DNA of 48,135 nt from Streptomyces sp. NRRL S-118 (GCF_000716335.1 NZ_KL591006.1:279182-327316); one strand, 5' to 3'. Positions 16,758 to 26,172 are shown, counted from the first letter of the stretch. The notes: generated from the letters alone by a model not told the origin. Program-made: numbers and translations.

Positions 16758-18229
16758 CCGGACCGGTCGCGCGCTTCCGCGCCCTGCCGCTGCGTTCGCG
16801 CCTCGCCCTGCTGACGGCGACGGCGGTCGCGGTCGCGGTCGCCGCGGTGTCGGTGGCGTGCTGGTTCGTGGTGCGCGGCAAGCTGTACGACGAGGTCGAC
16901 GCGAAGCTGCGGTCCGTGAGTGCCGGCGCCGCCCTGCGGACCATCGACGTCGTCGAGGCGCTGCGCAGCTGCCCGGCGGGCCCCGCGGCACGCACGGATT
17001 TCGGCGATCCGAAGCCGGTGTACTACTTCCAGCTCGTCCGGTCCTCCGCCGCGCAGCCCTGCGTCTTCGCCGGCTCCGCCGGGTCCGTGCGGGTCCAGAG
17101 CTCCGACCGGGACGTGGCGCGGCGGGCCGATCCGGACGCCGAGGCGTACCGCGACGGCGTGGACAGCGCCGGCAACGCGGTGCGCGTCCTGACGGTCGCC
17201 GCCGTCACGCAGGGCCCGGGCGGCGGGGTCGTGGCGGACACCGCCGTGATGTACGGCTTCCCGCTCCGGGAGACCGAGCGCACCCTGGGCGACCTGGCCC
17301 TGCTGCTGCTCCTCGTCTCCGGCATCGGCGTCGTCGGCGCGGGCGCGGCCGGGCTGTGGGTGGCGCGTACCGGGCTCAAGCCGGTCGACCGGCTGACCGG
17401 GGCGGTCGAGCACGTGGCCCGTACGGAGGACCTGACGGTGCGGATCCCGGTGGAGGGCGAGGACGAGATCGCCCGGCTGTCACGGTCGTTCAACGCCATG
17501 ACGGCGGCTCTGGCCTCGTCCCGCGACCGGCAGGCGCAGCTGATCGCCGACGCCGGGCACGAGCTGCGCACCCCGCTGACCTCCCTGCGCACGAACGTCG
17601 AGCTGCTGGCGCGCAGCGAGGAGACGGGGCGGGCGATCCCGCCCGCGGACCGGCGGGCCCTGATGGCGTCGGTCACGGCGCAGATGACGGAGCTGGCGTC
17701 GCTGATCGGTGACCTGCAGGAGCTGGCACGGCCGGACGCGGCGGCCCCCGGCCGGCTGGAGGTGGTGGCGCTGCACGACATCCTGGACACCGCGCTGCAG
17801 CGGGCACGGCTGCGGGGGCCGGAGCTGACGATCACGTCGGTGGACGTGCGGCCCTGGTACGTACGGGCCGAACCGGCGGCGCTGGAGCGGGCGCTGGTCA
17901 ACGTCCTCGACAACGCGGTGAAGTTCTCGCCGCCGGGCGGGACGATCGAGGTGTCCCTGGCCGGCGGCGAGCTGGTGGTGCGGGACCACGGGCCGGGCAT
18001 CACGCCCGACGAGCTGCCGCACGTCTTCGAGCGGTTCTGGCGCTCGCCGTCGGCACGCAGCCTGCCGGGCTCGGGCCTCGGTCTGTCGATCGTGGCCCGT
18101 ACGGTCCGGCAGGCCGGCGGCGAGGTGGAGCTGACGGCGGCCGAGGGGGGCGGCACCCGCGCGGTGATCCGGCTGCCGGGAGCCCCCACACCGCCGCCCG
18201 CTGCCGCGTCAGTTGTGCCGGATCAGTGA
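16754..18229 (+). CDS. Sensor histidine kinase (MprB-like)
   Basis: A 491-residue kinase: transmembrane helix 1 (about 19-42), an extracytoplasmic sensor of ~140 residues with two cysteines, helix 2 (about 176-200), HAMP, a dimerisation domain with H269 in [13 protein letters not shown], and an ATPase domain with N-box LDNAVKF, G1 DHGPGI and G2 [11 protein letters not shown] 16754 overlaps the regulator stop, so the pair is co-translated. Signal unknown. The last 21 bases overlap the convergent PI-PLC gene. Confidence 0.93.
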   Translation: MTGPVARFRALPLRSRLALLTATAVAVAVAAVSVACWFVVRGKLYDEVDAKLRSVSAGAALRTIDVVEALRSCPAGPAARTDFGDPKPVYYFQLVRSSAAQPCVFAGSAGSVRVQSSDRDVARRADPDAEAYRDGVDSAGNAVRVLTVAAVTQGPGGGVVADTAVMYGFPLRETERTLGDLALLLLLVSGIGVVGAGAAGLWVARTGLKPVDRLTGAVEHVARTEDLTVRIPVEGEDEIARLSRSFNAMTAALASSRDRQAQLIADAGHELRTPLTSLRTNVELLARSEETGRAIPPADRRALMASVTAQMTELASLIGDLQELARPDAAAPGRLEVVALHDILDTALQRARLRGPELTITSVDVRPWYVRAEPAALERALVNVLDNAVKFSPPGGTIEVSLAGGELVVRDHGPGITPDELPHVFERFWRSPSARSLPGSGLGLSIVARTVRQAGGEVELTAAEGGGTRAVIRLPGAPTPPPAAASVVPDQ

Positions 18230-19075
18230 GTCGACGAGCCCGGCGCGGGTGTTGGGGAAGTCCATGGGGACGATGCCGAGGCCCTTCCAGTCGCGTGCCT
18301 CGGCGCCGTCCACGAAACCGTGGACGCGGGGGTTGAGCCGGTCGGCGTTCCAGCGGGGCGGCAGCAGCGCGGAGGTGGAGACGTAGTTGACGTACAGCCT
18401 GCCGGGTTGTGCGGCGGCCTTGCGGAAGTGCGCCTCGGTCTTCGGGTACTTGGCGCCGGGCTCGGCCATGTAGTCGTCCTGGATGTCGAAGAGGGCGCCG
18501 TCGCCGTACCGGAGGCCCGGCAGGCCGCCGTTGTCGGCGAGGAGGACGACCCGGCCGCGTGCCTCACCGAGCGAGGGCAGCCCGTCGCCGATGCGGAACA
18601 GGGGCCGCCAGCCCTTGGCGTCCAGGTAGAGGTCGAAGATCCGCCGGAAGGTGGCGTCGGAGTCCTCGGAGTACTCCTGCTTGACGCGCATCAGGACGGT
18701 CTCGGACGGATGGGCCGCGAGGAAGTCGCGGCAGGCGATGAGGACGTCGCCGAACATCAGGTTCTGGTAGTAGGCCCCGTGGTGGATGGCGAAGGCGTCA
18801 CCGGTGACCCGGCACCGCACGTCCAGGAAGCGGATGCCGCTGTCCAGTTGCTGGGCGATGGTGGTGTTCTGGCAGGCCACCCACGGTCCGCCGTACCGCG
18901 CCCCGGAGTCGTGCGTGCCGGGGATGGTCAGCGTCCGCAGCGGTGTGTCGCCGCTGAAGGCGGCCATCCAGTCCTGGGTGCCGAGCACCCGCTGCCGGGG
19001 CGGGGCCGCGCCCAGCAACGCGGTGGCGGACAGTGCGGCGGCACCCGCGAGAAAGCTCCGTCGGTCCAGGTCCAT
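18209..19075 (-). CDS. Exported PI-PLC-X-domain phosphodiesterase
   Basis: A 288-residue secreted protein with a short twin-arginine-like signal (MDLDRRSFLAGAAALSATAL) and a phosphatidylinositol-specific phospholipase C X domain. Catalytic residues are visible: H55 in IPGTHDS, the GIRFLDVR segment and the IHHG motif at 98-100. Likely cleaves inositol phospholipids outside the cell, releasing phosphate-containing headgroups; other phosphodiester substrates are possible. ATG 19075 has CATACT (19083-19088, minus strand) 7 bases upstream, suggesting a leaderless mRNA. It is downstream of, but separated by a strong terminator from, the 5'-nucleotidase gene. Confidence 0.9.
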   Translation of the reverse strand: MDLDRRSFLAGAAALSATALLGAAPPRQRVLGTQDWMAAFSGDTPLRTLTIPGTHDSGARYGGPWVACQNTTIAQQLDSGIRFLDVRCRVTGDAFAIHHGAYYQNLMFGDVLIACRDFLAAHPSETVLMRVKQEYSEDSDATFRRIFDLYLDAKGWRPLFRIGDGLPSLGEARGRVVLLADNGGLPGLRYGDGALFDIQDDYMAEPGAKYPKTEAHFRKAAAQPGRLYVNYVSTSALLPPRWNADRLNPRVHGFVDGAEARDWKGLGIVPMDFPNTRAGLVDSLIRHN

Positions 19076-19116
19076 GGCGCGGAGTATGACGGGTTCACGT
19101 CAACTCCACCAGACGA

Positions 19117-19150
19117 AGGAGCGGGGCAGCACAACGGCTGCCCCGCTCCT
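19117..19150 (-). terminator. Strong 14-bp hairpin terminator of the 5'-nucleotidase gene
   Basis: Arms 19137-19150 and 19117-19130 pair perfectly over 14 bp around a 6-base loop, 11 bases beyond the stop codon at 19162; TTCGTCT follows on the minus strand. Confidence 0.85.
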
Positions 19151-19161
19151 GGTCCACTGCC

Positions 19162-20967
19162 CTACTTGATGACCGTGATCCGGTCCGCCGCCGGCGGCGC
19201 GATCGGCGCGGCCGCCGAGGAGTTGGCCGACAGGTAGGCGTTGAAGAGGTCCAGGTCGGACGCGCCCACCAGCTTGTTCCTGCCCTGGGCGAGGGCCGGG
19301 AAGCCGTCACCGCCGCCCGCCAGGAACTCGTTCATCGCGACCCGGTAGGTCTTGGCCGGGTCCAGCGGCTCGCCGTCCAGCTTCACCGACGCCACGTCGA
19401 TCCGGGCCGCGCCCGTCTTCGTCATGTCGAGGGTGTACGTGAAGCCCTTGGAGACCTGGAGGATCTTCGGGGAGGCCTCGTTGGAACCGCTGACTTGCTG
19501 CTGCAGGGCGGCGATCAGCTGAGCACCGGTCAGGTCGACCACGTTCATCATGTTGGTGAACGGCTGCACCGTGAAGGCCTCGCCGTACGTCACCACGCCG
19601 TCGCCCTCGCTGCCGGACGCCTTGTACACCAGGTCGGCACGGATGCCGCCCGGGTTCATCAGCGCGATCCGGGCGCCGCCCTTGTCGGCGGGGGCCAGAC
19701 CGGCGAGCTGCGCGTCCGCGATCAGGTCGCCGAGCGGCTTCTCGTACGCGGTGGAGCCGCGGCCGTTGATGTCGGCCGAGATGAAGCCCTGGGGCTTGTT
19801 CGCGATCGGCGCGGCGAGCGTGTTCCAGCGCTGGATCAGCGAGGTCATGTCCGCGGCCTTGGGCACGTCACGGCTGACGACGTAGTTCGCCGACTCGACC
19901 GACGTCCGCACGATGTCCTTGGTGCGGCGGTCGTAGGTGAGCGTGGTGTCCGTGTACAGCTTGCCGAAGGACGCCGCCGAGGTGACCATGCGCGGCTTGC
20001 CGGCCGGGTCGGGGATGGTGCACACGTACGCCTGGTGGGTGTGGCCGGTGACCAGCGCGTCGACCTGCGGGCTCAGGTTCTTCGCGATGTCGACGATCGG
20101 GCCGGAGACCCCGTCGCCCGCGCCCGGGCTGTCGCAGTCGTAGTTGTACGACGAGGAGGCCGGCGCGCCACCCTCGTGGATCAGGGCGACGATGGACTTG
20201 ACGCCCTTGCGCTCCAGGACCTTCGTGTACTTGTTGATCGTCTCGACCTCGTCACCGAACTTCAGGCCCTTGACGCCCTCGGCGGTGACGATGTTCGCGG
20301 TGCCCTCCAGGGTCACCCCGATGAAACCGATCTTGACGCCGCCCCGCTCCCAGACGAAGTACGGGTCGAGGATCGGCTTGCCGGTCTTCTCGTGCGTGAC
20401 GTTGGCCGCCAGGTACGGGAACTTCGCGCCGCGGAAGGTCTTGCCCTCCTCGAAGCAGCCGGCGGTCGGGTGGCAGCCGCCGTCCTGCATGCGCGCCAGC
20501 TCCTTGGCGCCCTCGTCGAACTCGTGGTTGCCGACGGAGGAGACGTCCAGCTTCAGCTTGTTGAGCGCCTCGACGGTCGGCTCGTCGTGGAAGAGGCCCG
20601 ACAGCAGCGGCGAGCCGCCGATCATGTCGCCCGCGGCGGCGGTCACCGAGTAGCGGTTGCCCTTGCGCGCCTCGCGCAGGTGCGTGGCCAGGTACTCGAC
20701 GCCACCCGCGTCGATCTTGGTGGTCGTGCCGTCCGGGTGGGTGCGGGTGACCTGTCCGGAGGAACCGGCCGGCGGCTCCAGGTTGCCGTGCAGGTCGTTG
20801 AAAGAGAGCAGCTGCACGTCGACGGTGCGCCCGTGGCCGGCGGCGGGCCGCCCCCGGTCGTCGGCGCCGGCCGGCAGGGCCGCCACCATCGCACCGGCGG
20901 TGGCGAGTCCGGCGGCGGTGGCGAGTATCCGCCGTGCCGCACGGTTCTTCTTCGGTGTCGCTGACAT
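19162..20967 (-). CDS. Secreted 5'-nucleotidase / bifunctional metallophosphatase
   Basis: A 601-residue exported enzyme (signal peptide: residues 1-33 with ATAAGLATAGAMVAALPAGA) of the UshA/YfkN family. The metallophosphatase domain shows FNDLHGNLEP, GNHEFDEG and VTGHTH metal-binding motifs. The C-terminal 5'-nucleotidase domain (about 390-590) has the GGIRADLVY and FTVQPFTNMMNVVDLTG substrate blocks. It releases phosphate from nucleotides outside the cell. The S. coelicolor counterpart (SCO4152 as I recall) belongs to the phosphate-starvation response. ATG 20967 follows GAGGGGAC. Divergent from mshD. Confidence 0.93.
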   Translation of the reverse strand: MSATPKKNRAARRILATAAGLATAGAMVAALPAGADDRGRPAAGHGRTVDVQLLSFNDLHGNLEPPAGSSGQVTRTHPDGTTTKIDAGGVEYLATHLREARKGNRYSVTAAAGDMIGGSPLLSGLFHDEPTVEALNKLKLDVSSVGNHEFDEGAKELARMQDGGCHPTAGCFEEGKTFRGAKFPYLAANVTHEKTGKPILDPYFVWERGGVKIGFIGVTLEGTANIVTAEGVKGLKFGDEVETINKYTKVLERKGVKSIVALIHEGGAPASSSYNYDCDSPGAGDGVSGPIVDIAKNLSPQVDALVTGHTHQAYVCTIPDPAGKPRMVTSAASFGKLYTDTTLTYDRRTKDIVRTSVESANYVVSRDVPKAADMTSLIQRWNTLAAPIANKPQGFISADINGRGSTAYEKPLGDLIADAQLAGLAPADKGGARIALMNPGGIRADLVYKASGSEGDGVVTYGEAFTVQPFTNMMNVVDLTGAQLIAALQQQVSGSNEASPKILQVSKGFTYTLDMTKTGAARIDVASVKLDGEPLDPAKTYRVAMNEFLAGGGDGFPALAQGRNKLVGASDLDLFNAYLSANSSAAAPIAPPAADRITVIK

Positions 20968-21100
20968 CTGTCCCCTCGTTGGTCGATCAGTTGCGGGTGG
21001 CCCAGCGCAGCCTAGGGTCAACGCGCGTAGCGCAACAGGGGGTAGCGGGTTACGAGGTGGTTGCCATCACCCGGCCGCAGGCGGCCGTAGGCTCGTACGC

Positions 21101-22036
21101 ATGACGACTGACGCCCCCGTATCCGGCATCGAGCCCGGCCGACGCATCGACACCCTCGACGAGCTCACCCCCGAGCAGGCCCGGGACGTCCTCGCCCTCC
21201 TCGACGAAGCCGCCCGCACCGACGGGATGCAGGCCGTCTCCGAACAGGGGCGGCTCCAGCTGCGCCACGGGCGGCGCGCGGGCGTGTCGCACCTGCTGCT
21301 CACCGTGCGCGGCGAGCTCGTCGGCTACGCCCAACTGGAGGACACCGACCCGGTCGAGGCACCGGCCGCCGAGCTGGTCGTCCACCCCGCGCACCGCGGC
21401 CGCGGCCACGGACGGGCGCTGGGCAGCGCGCTGCTGGCCGCGTCCGGCAAGCGGCTGCGCGTGTGGGCGCACGGCGGCAAGTCGGCCGCCCGCCACCTCT
21501 CCCAGGTCCTCGGGCTCACCCTCTTCCGCGAGCTGCGCCAGATGCGCCGGCCGCTCGCCCCGCTGGACATCCCGGAGCCGCAGCTGCCGCCCGGCGTCTC
21601 GGTGCGCGCCTTCGTGCCGGGGCAGGACGACGCGGCCTGGCTCGCTGTGAACGCCGCCGCGTTCGCGCACCACCCCGAACAGGGCTCGATGACCCAGCGC
21701 GACCTGGACGACCGCAAGGAGGAGCCCTGGTTCGACCCGAAGGGCTTCTTCCTCGCCGTACGGGAGGCGGACGGCGAGATCGTGGGCTTCCACTGGACGA
21801 AGGTGCACGCCGAGGAGCAGCTCGGTGAGGTGTACGTGCTCGGCATCAGCCCGCAGGCCCAGGGCGGCGGCCTCGGCAAGGCGCTGACCGCGATCGGCCT
21901 GCGGCACCTGGCGGCCCAGGGCCTGCCGACGGCGATGCTGTACGTGGACGCCGACAACACGGCGGCGGTCCGGGTGTACGAGCGGATGGGGTTCACCACC
22001 CACGAGGTGGACCTGATGTACCGCTCGGAGACGTGA
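21101..22036 (+). CDS. mshD: Mycothiol synthase (MshD)
   Basis: A 311-residue tandem-GNAT acetyltransferase that acetylates Cys-GlcN-Ins to complete mycothiol, the main actinobacterial low-molecular-weight thiol. The N-terminal GNAT has VVHPAHRGRGHGRALGSALL; the C-terminal, catalytic GNAT has GISPQAQGGGLGKALT and ends with YVDADNTAAVRVYERMGF, a hallmark of MshD. ATG 21101 is preceded at 7 bases by TAGGCT (21088-21093), so leaderless translation is likely. Its place next to a phosphate island matches M. tuberculosis Rv0819. A strong terminator follows. Confidence 0.94.
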   Translation: MTTDAPVSGIEPGRRIDTLDELTPEQARDVLALLDEAARTDGMQAVSEQGRLQLRHGRRAGVSHLLLTVRGELVGYAQLEDTDPVEAPAAELVVHPAHRGRGHGRALGSALLAASGKRLRVWAHGGKSAARHLSQVLGLTLFRELRQMRRPLAPLDIPEPQLPPGVSVRAFVPGQDDAAWLAVNAAAFAHHPEQGSMTQRDLDDRKEEPWFDPKGFFLAVREADGEIVGFHWTKVHAEEQLGEVYVLGISPQAQGGGLGKALTAIGLRHLAAQGLPTAMLYVDADNTAAVRVYERMGFTTHEVDLMYRSET

Positions 22037-22058
22037 GGCGAGCGGGACGACCACCGGA

Positions 22059-22088
22059 AGAGGGCGGGGTGTTGACACCTCGCCCTCT
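22059..22088 (+). terminator. Terminator of mshD
   Basis: AGAGGGCG (22059-22066) pairs with CGCCCTCT (22081-22088), extended inward by GGT/ACC pairs after one wobble, giving about 12 pairs around a short loop, 22 bases after the mshD stop. Confidence 0.8.
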
Positions 22089-22089
22089 C

Positions 22090-22133
22090 TTGCACACCCC
22101 TTTCACCACTTGATCAGTGAAAGGGGTGTGCAA
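22090..22133. promoter_or_regulatory. 17-bp perfect inverted repeat overlapping the GntR remnant's ribosome site
   Basis: TTGCACACCCCTTTCAC (22090-22106) and its exact complement (22117-22133) flank a 10-base spacer. It lies directly upstream of the GntR remnant and covers its AAAGGGG ribosome site, so it is the probable autoregulatory operator. It remains intact although the genes behind it are broken. Confidence 0.7.
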
Positions 22134-22137
22134 AGAC

Positions 22138-22290
22138 GTGGTCGAGTACCGCATCGACCGGCGCAGCGGCGTCGCCACCTACCTCCAGATCGTCCAGCAG
22201 ACCAAACAGGCCCTGCGCCTGGGCCTGCTGGAGCCCGGAGACAGGCTGCCCACGGCGCGCGAGGTCGTCGAGGCCACCGCCATAAACCGA
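22138..22290 (+). pseudogene. GntR-family (YtrA-like) regulator, 3' half deleted
   Basis: From GTG 22138 the frame encodes VEYRIDRRSGVATYLQIVQQ and the rest of a YtrA-like winged helix (GLLEPGDRLPTAREVVEATA), then loses register at about 22285, where an expected INPNTVL appears as IN-R-T. After NTVL in the +2 frame the sequence is no longer GntR but the middle of an ABC ATPase. About half of the usual ~125 residues remain. YtrA-type repressors normally control an adjacent ABC exporter of antibiotics or peptides, as here. Confidence 0.85.
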
Positions 22291-22778
22291 ACACGGTGCT
22301 CGCCCTCGCGCTCGGCAAGCGCGCCGAACTCCTCCTCCCGGACGAGCCGATGGCCGACCTGGACCCTCCCCCACAGGGGGCACCCCCACGCCCGCCACCA
22401 GCTGATGGGCACGCCCATGGCGGACGCCGCCGAGCACGGCACGACCGTCGTGATGTCCTCGCACATCCTCGGCGAACCGGAGGGCGCCTGCGACCACCTG
22501 TTCCTCCTCGACGGCGGCCGGATCCGCCTCGGCGGCGGCATCGACGACATCCTGGGCGCCCGCCCCCTGGTCACCGGTCCCGTCGCCGACCTCTCCCCGC
22601 ACACGGTCATGGAGGCCCGCACCACCGGCCGCCGGCTCACCGCGCTCGTGCGCCGGGAGGGCCCGCTCGACCACCGCTCCCGGCGGACCATGGAACCCAC
22701 GCCGGAGGAACTGCTGTTCGGCCATCTCCGCTGGCCCGGCGCCCCGCCCTTGCTCACCCCCGGCGCGGAAGGGGGTGA
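22282..22778 (+). pseudogene. ABC transporter ATPase remnant (Walker B to C-terminus)
   Basis: No Walker A or signature motif is present. The remnant starts at LALALGKRAELLLPDEPMA, i.e. the segment leading into Walker B, fused to the truncated GntR gene by an internal deletion. Near 22367-22390 a small GC palindrome (TCCCCCACAGGGGGCACCCCC type) interrupts LDP-LARHQL and shifts the frame. The frame that follows gives HGTTVVMSSHILGE (H-loop region) and the C-terminal part up to the permease. At least one further shift is needed to reach a proper stop. Clearly non-functional. Confidence 0.85.
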
Positions 22779-22785
22779 GTGCGGC

Positions 22786-23748
22786 ATGAGCGCGCCGACG
22801 ACGGCCCGCGCCGGCCGCGTGGTGGTCCGCCAGCACCGCCGGGCCCCGCGGGTCACCCTGGCGCTCCTCGCCCTGGCCGCGGCGGTCACGGCCGGCCTGC
22901 GCGAGTGGGTGGCCGGCTCCATGGACGAGGCCCGCTGCCTCGCGGGCGAGCCCGAGGCGTGCGGCGCGCAGCTCTTCGGCGACCGGGTCACCCCGCAGGG
23001 TTTCCTGGCGCTCGTACTCCAGTGGTCCCTGTTCGCGCTGATGGCGGTCCCGCCCCTGCTCGGCGCCTTCGTCGCGGGCCCGATGGTGGCGCGCGAGCCG
23101 GAGAGCGGCACCCACCAGGTCGCCTGGACGCAGTCGGTCACCCCGGCCCGCCGGCTCGCCGCGAACCTGCTCCTCGCCGCCGCCCTGGCGGCCGGCACGG
23201 CCGCCGTCCTCACCGCCGTGTTCCGCTTCGCCCGGAAGCCGGTCCTCTTCCACGAGAACCTCGGCTGGGCGGACCGGGGCGCGTACGAAGCGATGGGCCC
23301 GGCCCTGGGCGCCTACTGCCTGCCCGGCGTCGCCGTCGGCGCCTCGCGGGGCTGCTGGTCCCCGTACCGTCCCCGCCATGGCCACGGCGGCGGCCGCCAC
23401 CTGCACGCTGCTGCTGGGCATCGGGACCCTGCGCTGGGAGCTCCGGCCGACGGTGCACGTGAGCGGCCCCGGCACGGACCTGACGCACGGCCTGGCGCGC
23501 CTGCCCCTCGACGCCTTCCTGCTCCGCTCCGGCTACGCCACCGCGGACGGGCGCCGCCTCCCGTACGACGCGTGCCTGCGGCCCGGCACCGCGACGCCGT
23601 GCCCCCCGGACGTCACCGGCCGGTACGCCGACTACCACCCCGCCTCGGCCTTCCGGCCCGTCCAGCTCCTGGAGACCGGGGTCGTCCTCGCCCCGGGTGC
23701 CTGGCCACGTACGCCGCGTTCCGCGTCCTGCGCCGCCACTGCCCGTGA
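22786..23748 (+). pseudogene. ABC-2 permease remnant with at least three frameshifts
   Basis: ATG 22786, preceded by GGGGGTGA, opens a permease reading frame of six-helix type (LALLALAAAVTAGLREWVAG ... LALVLQWSLFALMAVPPLLG). Near 23340-23375 two single-C losses shift the frame twice (VGA/LAGLLVP/RTVPAMATAA). A third shift near 23695 moves the end into the frame that terminates as LATYAAFRVLRRHCP at 23748. Reassembled, it would be about 320 residues. Homopolymer sequencing error could mimic single-C losses, but the fused GntR/ATPase upstream argues for true decay. Confidence 0.8.
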
Positions 23749-23764
23749 CCGGGCGGGGAGGGGC

Positions 23765-23805
23765 GGGGGCGGACGGCCTGGACGGGGGTCCGGCCGTCCG
23801 CCCCC
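23765..23805 (+). terminator. Long hairpin upstream of ppk
   Basis: GGGGGCGGACGGCC (23765-23778) pairs with 23792-23805 over 14 bp. After one bulged T, four more pairs (GGAC/GTCC) close a GGGG tetraloop. It follows the permease remnant. Confidence 0.8.
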
Positions 23806-23928
23806 GGCACGTCACGTAACCGTTACCGGTCATTCAGACATGCTTGCGAAGCTCACCGAATGAAGCCCGCCGTGTCAGCGGCCCGCTCCGACGCGCTTGA
23901 CCACCCCTCCGCGCGGAAGAATGGAGCC

Positions 23929-26172
23929 ATGAGCCAGCAGCCCGCCGATGTCCAGGTCCCGTCGGTCCCGCCCGTGCAGCACGTCCAGCCGTCCGTCGGC
24001 TCCATAGCCGCCCACCGGCCCCACACCGTCGCCGGTGCCCCGGTCCCGGACCTGGATCCGGACATCGACAGCGATCTCGACGCGTACGAGGACGGCAGCG
24101 GCACCGCCGAGCTGCCCGCGGGCCGCTTCCTGGACCGCGAGCGCAGCTGGCTGGCGTTCAACGAGCGGGTGCTGGAACTCGCCGAGGACCCCGCCACCCC
24201 GCTCCTCGAACGGGCGAACTTCCTGGCGATCTTCGCCTCGAACCTGGACGAGTTCTTCATGGTCCGGGTGGCCGGTCTCAAGCGCCGCATCGCCACCGGC
24301 GTGGCCACCCGCTCCGCGTCCGGACTCCAGCCCCGCGAGGTCCTCGACCTGATCTGGACCCGGTCGCGGGAGCTCATGGCCCGGCACGCCGCCTGCTTCC
24401 AGCAGGACATCTCGCCGGCGCTGGCCGACGAGGGCATCCACCTCATCCGCTGGCCCGATCTGACCGAGAAGGAACAGGCCCGCCTCTTCACCCTCTTCCG
24501 CCAGCAGATCTTCCCCGTGCTGACCCCGCTGGCGGTCGACCCCGCGCACCCCTTCCCGTACATCTCCGGCCTCTCCCTCAACCTGGCCGTCGTCGTGCGC
24601 AACCCCGTCAGCGGCCACCGCCACTTCGCCCGCGTCAAGGTGCCGCCGCTGCTCTCCCGCTTCCTCGAAGCGTCCCCGCAGCGCTACGTACCGATCGAGG
24701 ACGTCATCGCCGCGCACCTCGAGGAGCTGTTCCCGGGCATGGAGGTGCTCGCGCACCACATGTTCCGCGTCACCCGGAACGAGGACCTGGAAGTCGAGGA
24801 GGACGACGCCGAGAACCTGCTCAAGGCCCTGGAGAAGGAGCTCATGCGCCGCCGCTTCGGGCCGCCGGTGCGCCTGGAGGTCGAGGAGTCGATAGACCCC
24901 TACGTCCTCGACCTGCTCGTACGCGAGCTGAAGGTCTCCGACGCCGAGGTGTACCCGCTGCCCGGGCCGCTGGACCTGACCGGCCTGTTCGGCATCGCCG
25001 CCCTGGACCGGCCCGAGCTGAAGTACCCCAAGTTCGTCGCCGGCACCCACCGCGACCTCGCCGAGGTCGAGTCGGCGTCCGCGCCCGACATCTTCGCCGC
25101 CCTGCGCGAGCGCGACGTCCTGCTGCACCACCCGTACGACTCGTTCTCCACCTCCGTGCAGGCGTTCCTGGAGCAGGCCGCCGCCGACCCCGACGTCCTC
25201 GCCATCAAGCAGACGCTGTACCGCACCTCCGGCGACTCCCCCATAGTCGACGCCCTCATCGACGCCGCCGAGTCCGGCAAGCAGGTCCTCGTCCTCGTCG
25301 AGATCAAGGCCCGGTTCGACGAGCAGGCCAACATCAAGTGGGCGCGCAAGCTGGAGGAGGCCGGCTGCCACGTCGTCTACGGCCTGGTCGGCCTCAAGAC
25401 CCACTGCAAGCTGTCGCTCGTCGTCCGCCAGGAGGGCGACACGCTGCGCCGGTACTCGCACGTCGGCACCGGCAACTACCACCCCAAGACGGCCCGCCTG
25501 TACGAGGACCTGGGCCTGCTGACCGCCGACCCGCAGGTCGGCGCGGACCTGTCCGACCTGTTCAACCGGCTCTCCGGCTACTCGCGCCGCGAGACCTACC
25601 GGCGGCTGCTGGTCGCCCCCAAGTCGCTGCGCGACGGCCTGGTCTCCCGCATCAACAAGGAGATCGTCCACCACCGCGCCGGGCGCCCCGCCTACGTCCG
25701 CATCAAGGCCAACTCGATGGTCGACGAGGCCGTCATCGACGCCTGCTACCGGGCCTCCCGGGCGGGCGTCCCGGTCGACGTGTGGGTGCGCGGCATCTGC
25801 GCCCTGCGGCCCGGCGTCCAGGGCCTGTCGGAGAACATCCGGGTCCGCTCCGTCCTCGGACGGTTCCTGGAGCACTCCCGCGTCTTCGCCTTCGGCAACG
25901 GCGGCGAACCGGAAGTGTGGCTGGGCAGCGCCGACATGATGCACCGTAACCTCGACCGCCGCATAGAGGCGCTGGTACGGGTCTCCGACCCGGCCCACCG
26001 CGCCTCGCTCACCCGGCTCCTGGAGGCGGGCATGGCCGACACCACCTCGTCGTGGCACCTCGGCGCCGACGGCGAGTGGACACGGCACGCGACGGACGGG
26101 GACGGGCAGCCGCTGCGGCACGTCCAGGAGATGCTCATAGACGCGCGGAGGCGCCGGCGTGCACAACCCTGA
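23929..26172 (+). CDS. ppk: Polyphosphate kinase 1 (Ppk)
   Basis: A 747-residue enzyme that reversibly polymerises the gamma phosphate of ATP into polyphosphate. After a ~60-residue variable N-terminal extension, the four PPK1 domains follow from [19 protein letters not shown]. The autophosphorylated histidine is H511 in [20 protein letters not shown]; the second phospholipase-D-like half includes [17 protein letters not shown] and [15 protein letters not shown] 23929 has GGAG just upstream. In Streptomyces ppk belongs to the phosphate-starvation regulon; I see no convincing PHO box here. The CHAD gene overlaps the 3' end by 14 bases. Confidence 0.96.
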   Translation: MSQQPADVQVPSVPPVQHVQPSVGSIAAHRPHTVAGAPVPDLDPDIDSDLDAYEDGSGTAELPAGRFLDRERSWLAFNERVLELAEDPATPLLERANFLAIFASNLDEFFMVRVAGLKRRIATGVATRSASGLQPREVLDLIWTRSRELMARHAACFQQDISPALADEGIHLIRWPDLTEKEQARLFTLFRQQIFPVLTPLAVDPAHPFPYISGLSLNLAVVVRNPVSGHRHFARVKVPPLLSRFLEASPQRYVPIEDVIAAHLEELFPGMEVLAHHMFRVTRNEDLEVEEDDAENLLKALEKELMRRRFGPPVRLEVEESIDPYVLDLLVRELKVSDAEVYPLPGPLDLTGLFGIAALDRPELKYPKFVAGTHRDLAEVESASAPDIFAALRERDVLLHHPYDSFSTSVQAFLEQAAADPDVLAIKQTLYRTSGDSPIVDALIDAAESGKQVLVLVEIKARFDEQANIKWARKLEEAGCHVVYGLVGLKTHCKLSLVVRQEGDTLRRYSHVGTGNYHPKTARLYEDLGLLTADPQVGADLSDLFNRLSGYSRRETYRRLLVAPKSLRDGLVSRINKEIVHHRAGRPAYVRIKANSMVDEAVIDACYRASRAGVPVDVWVRGICALRPGVQGLSENIRVRSVLGRFLEHSRVFAFGNGGEPEVWLGSADMMHRNLDRRIEALVRVSDPAHRASLTRLLEAGMADTTSSWHLGADGEWTRHATDGDGQPLRHVQEMLIDARRRRRAQP

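Noticed and set aside
22117..23748. A single 543-codon open frame over the GntR/ABC region
   Set aside because: It strings together GntR, ATPase and permease pieces in changing frames; in GC-rich DNA long open frames persist by chance. Annotated as three pseudogenes.
23806..23928. A possible PHO box upstream of ppk (GTCACGTAACC, GTTACCGGTCA)
   Set aside because: Units are in 11-base phase but match the GTTCACC core poorly. Not strong enough to list as a site.
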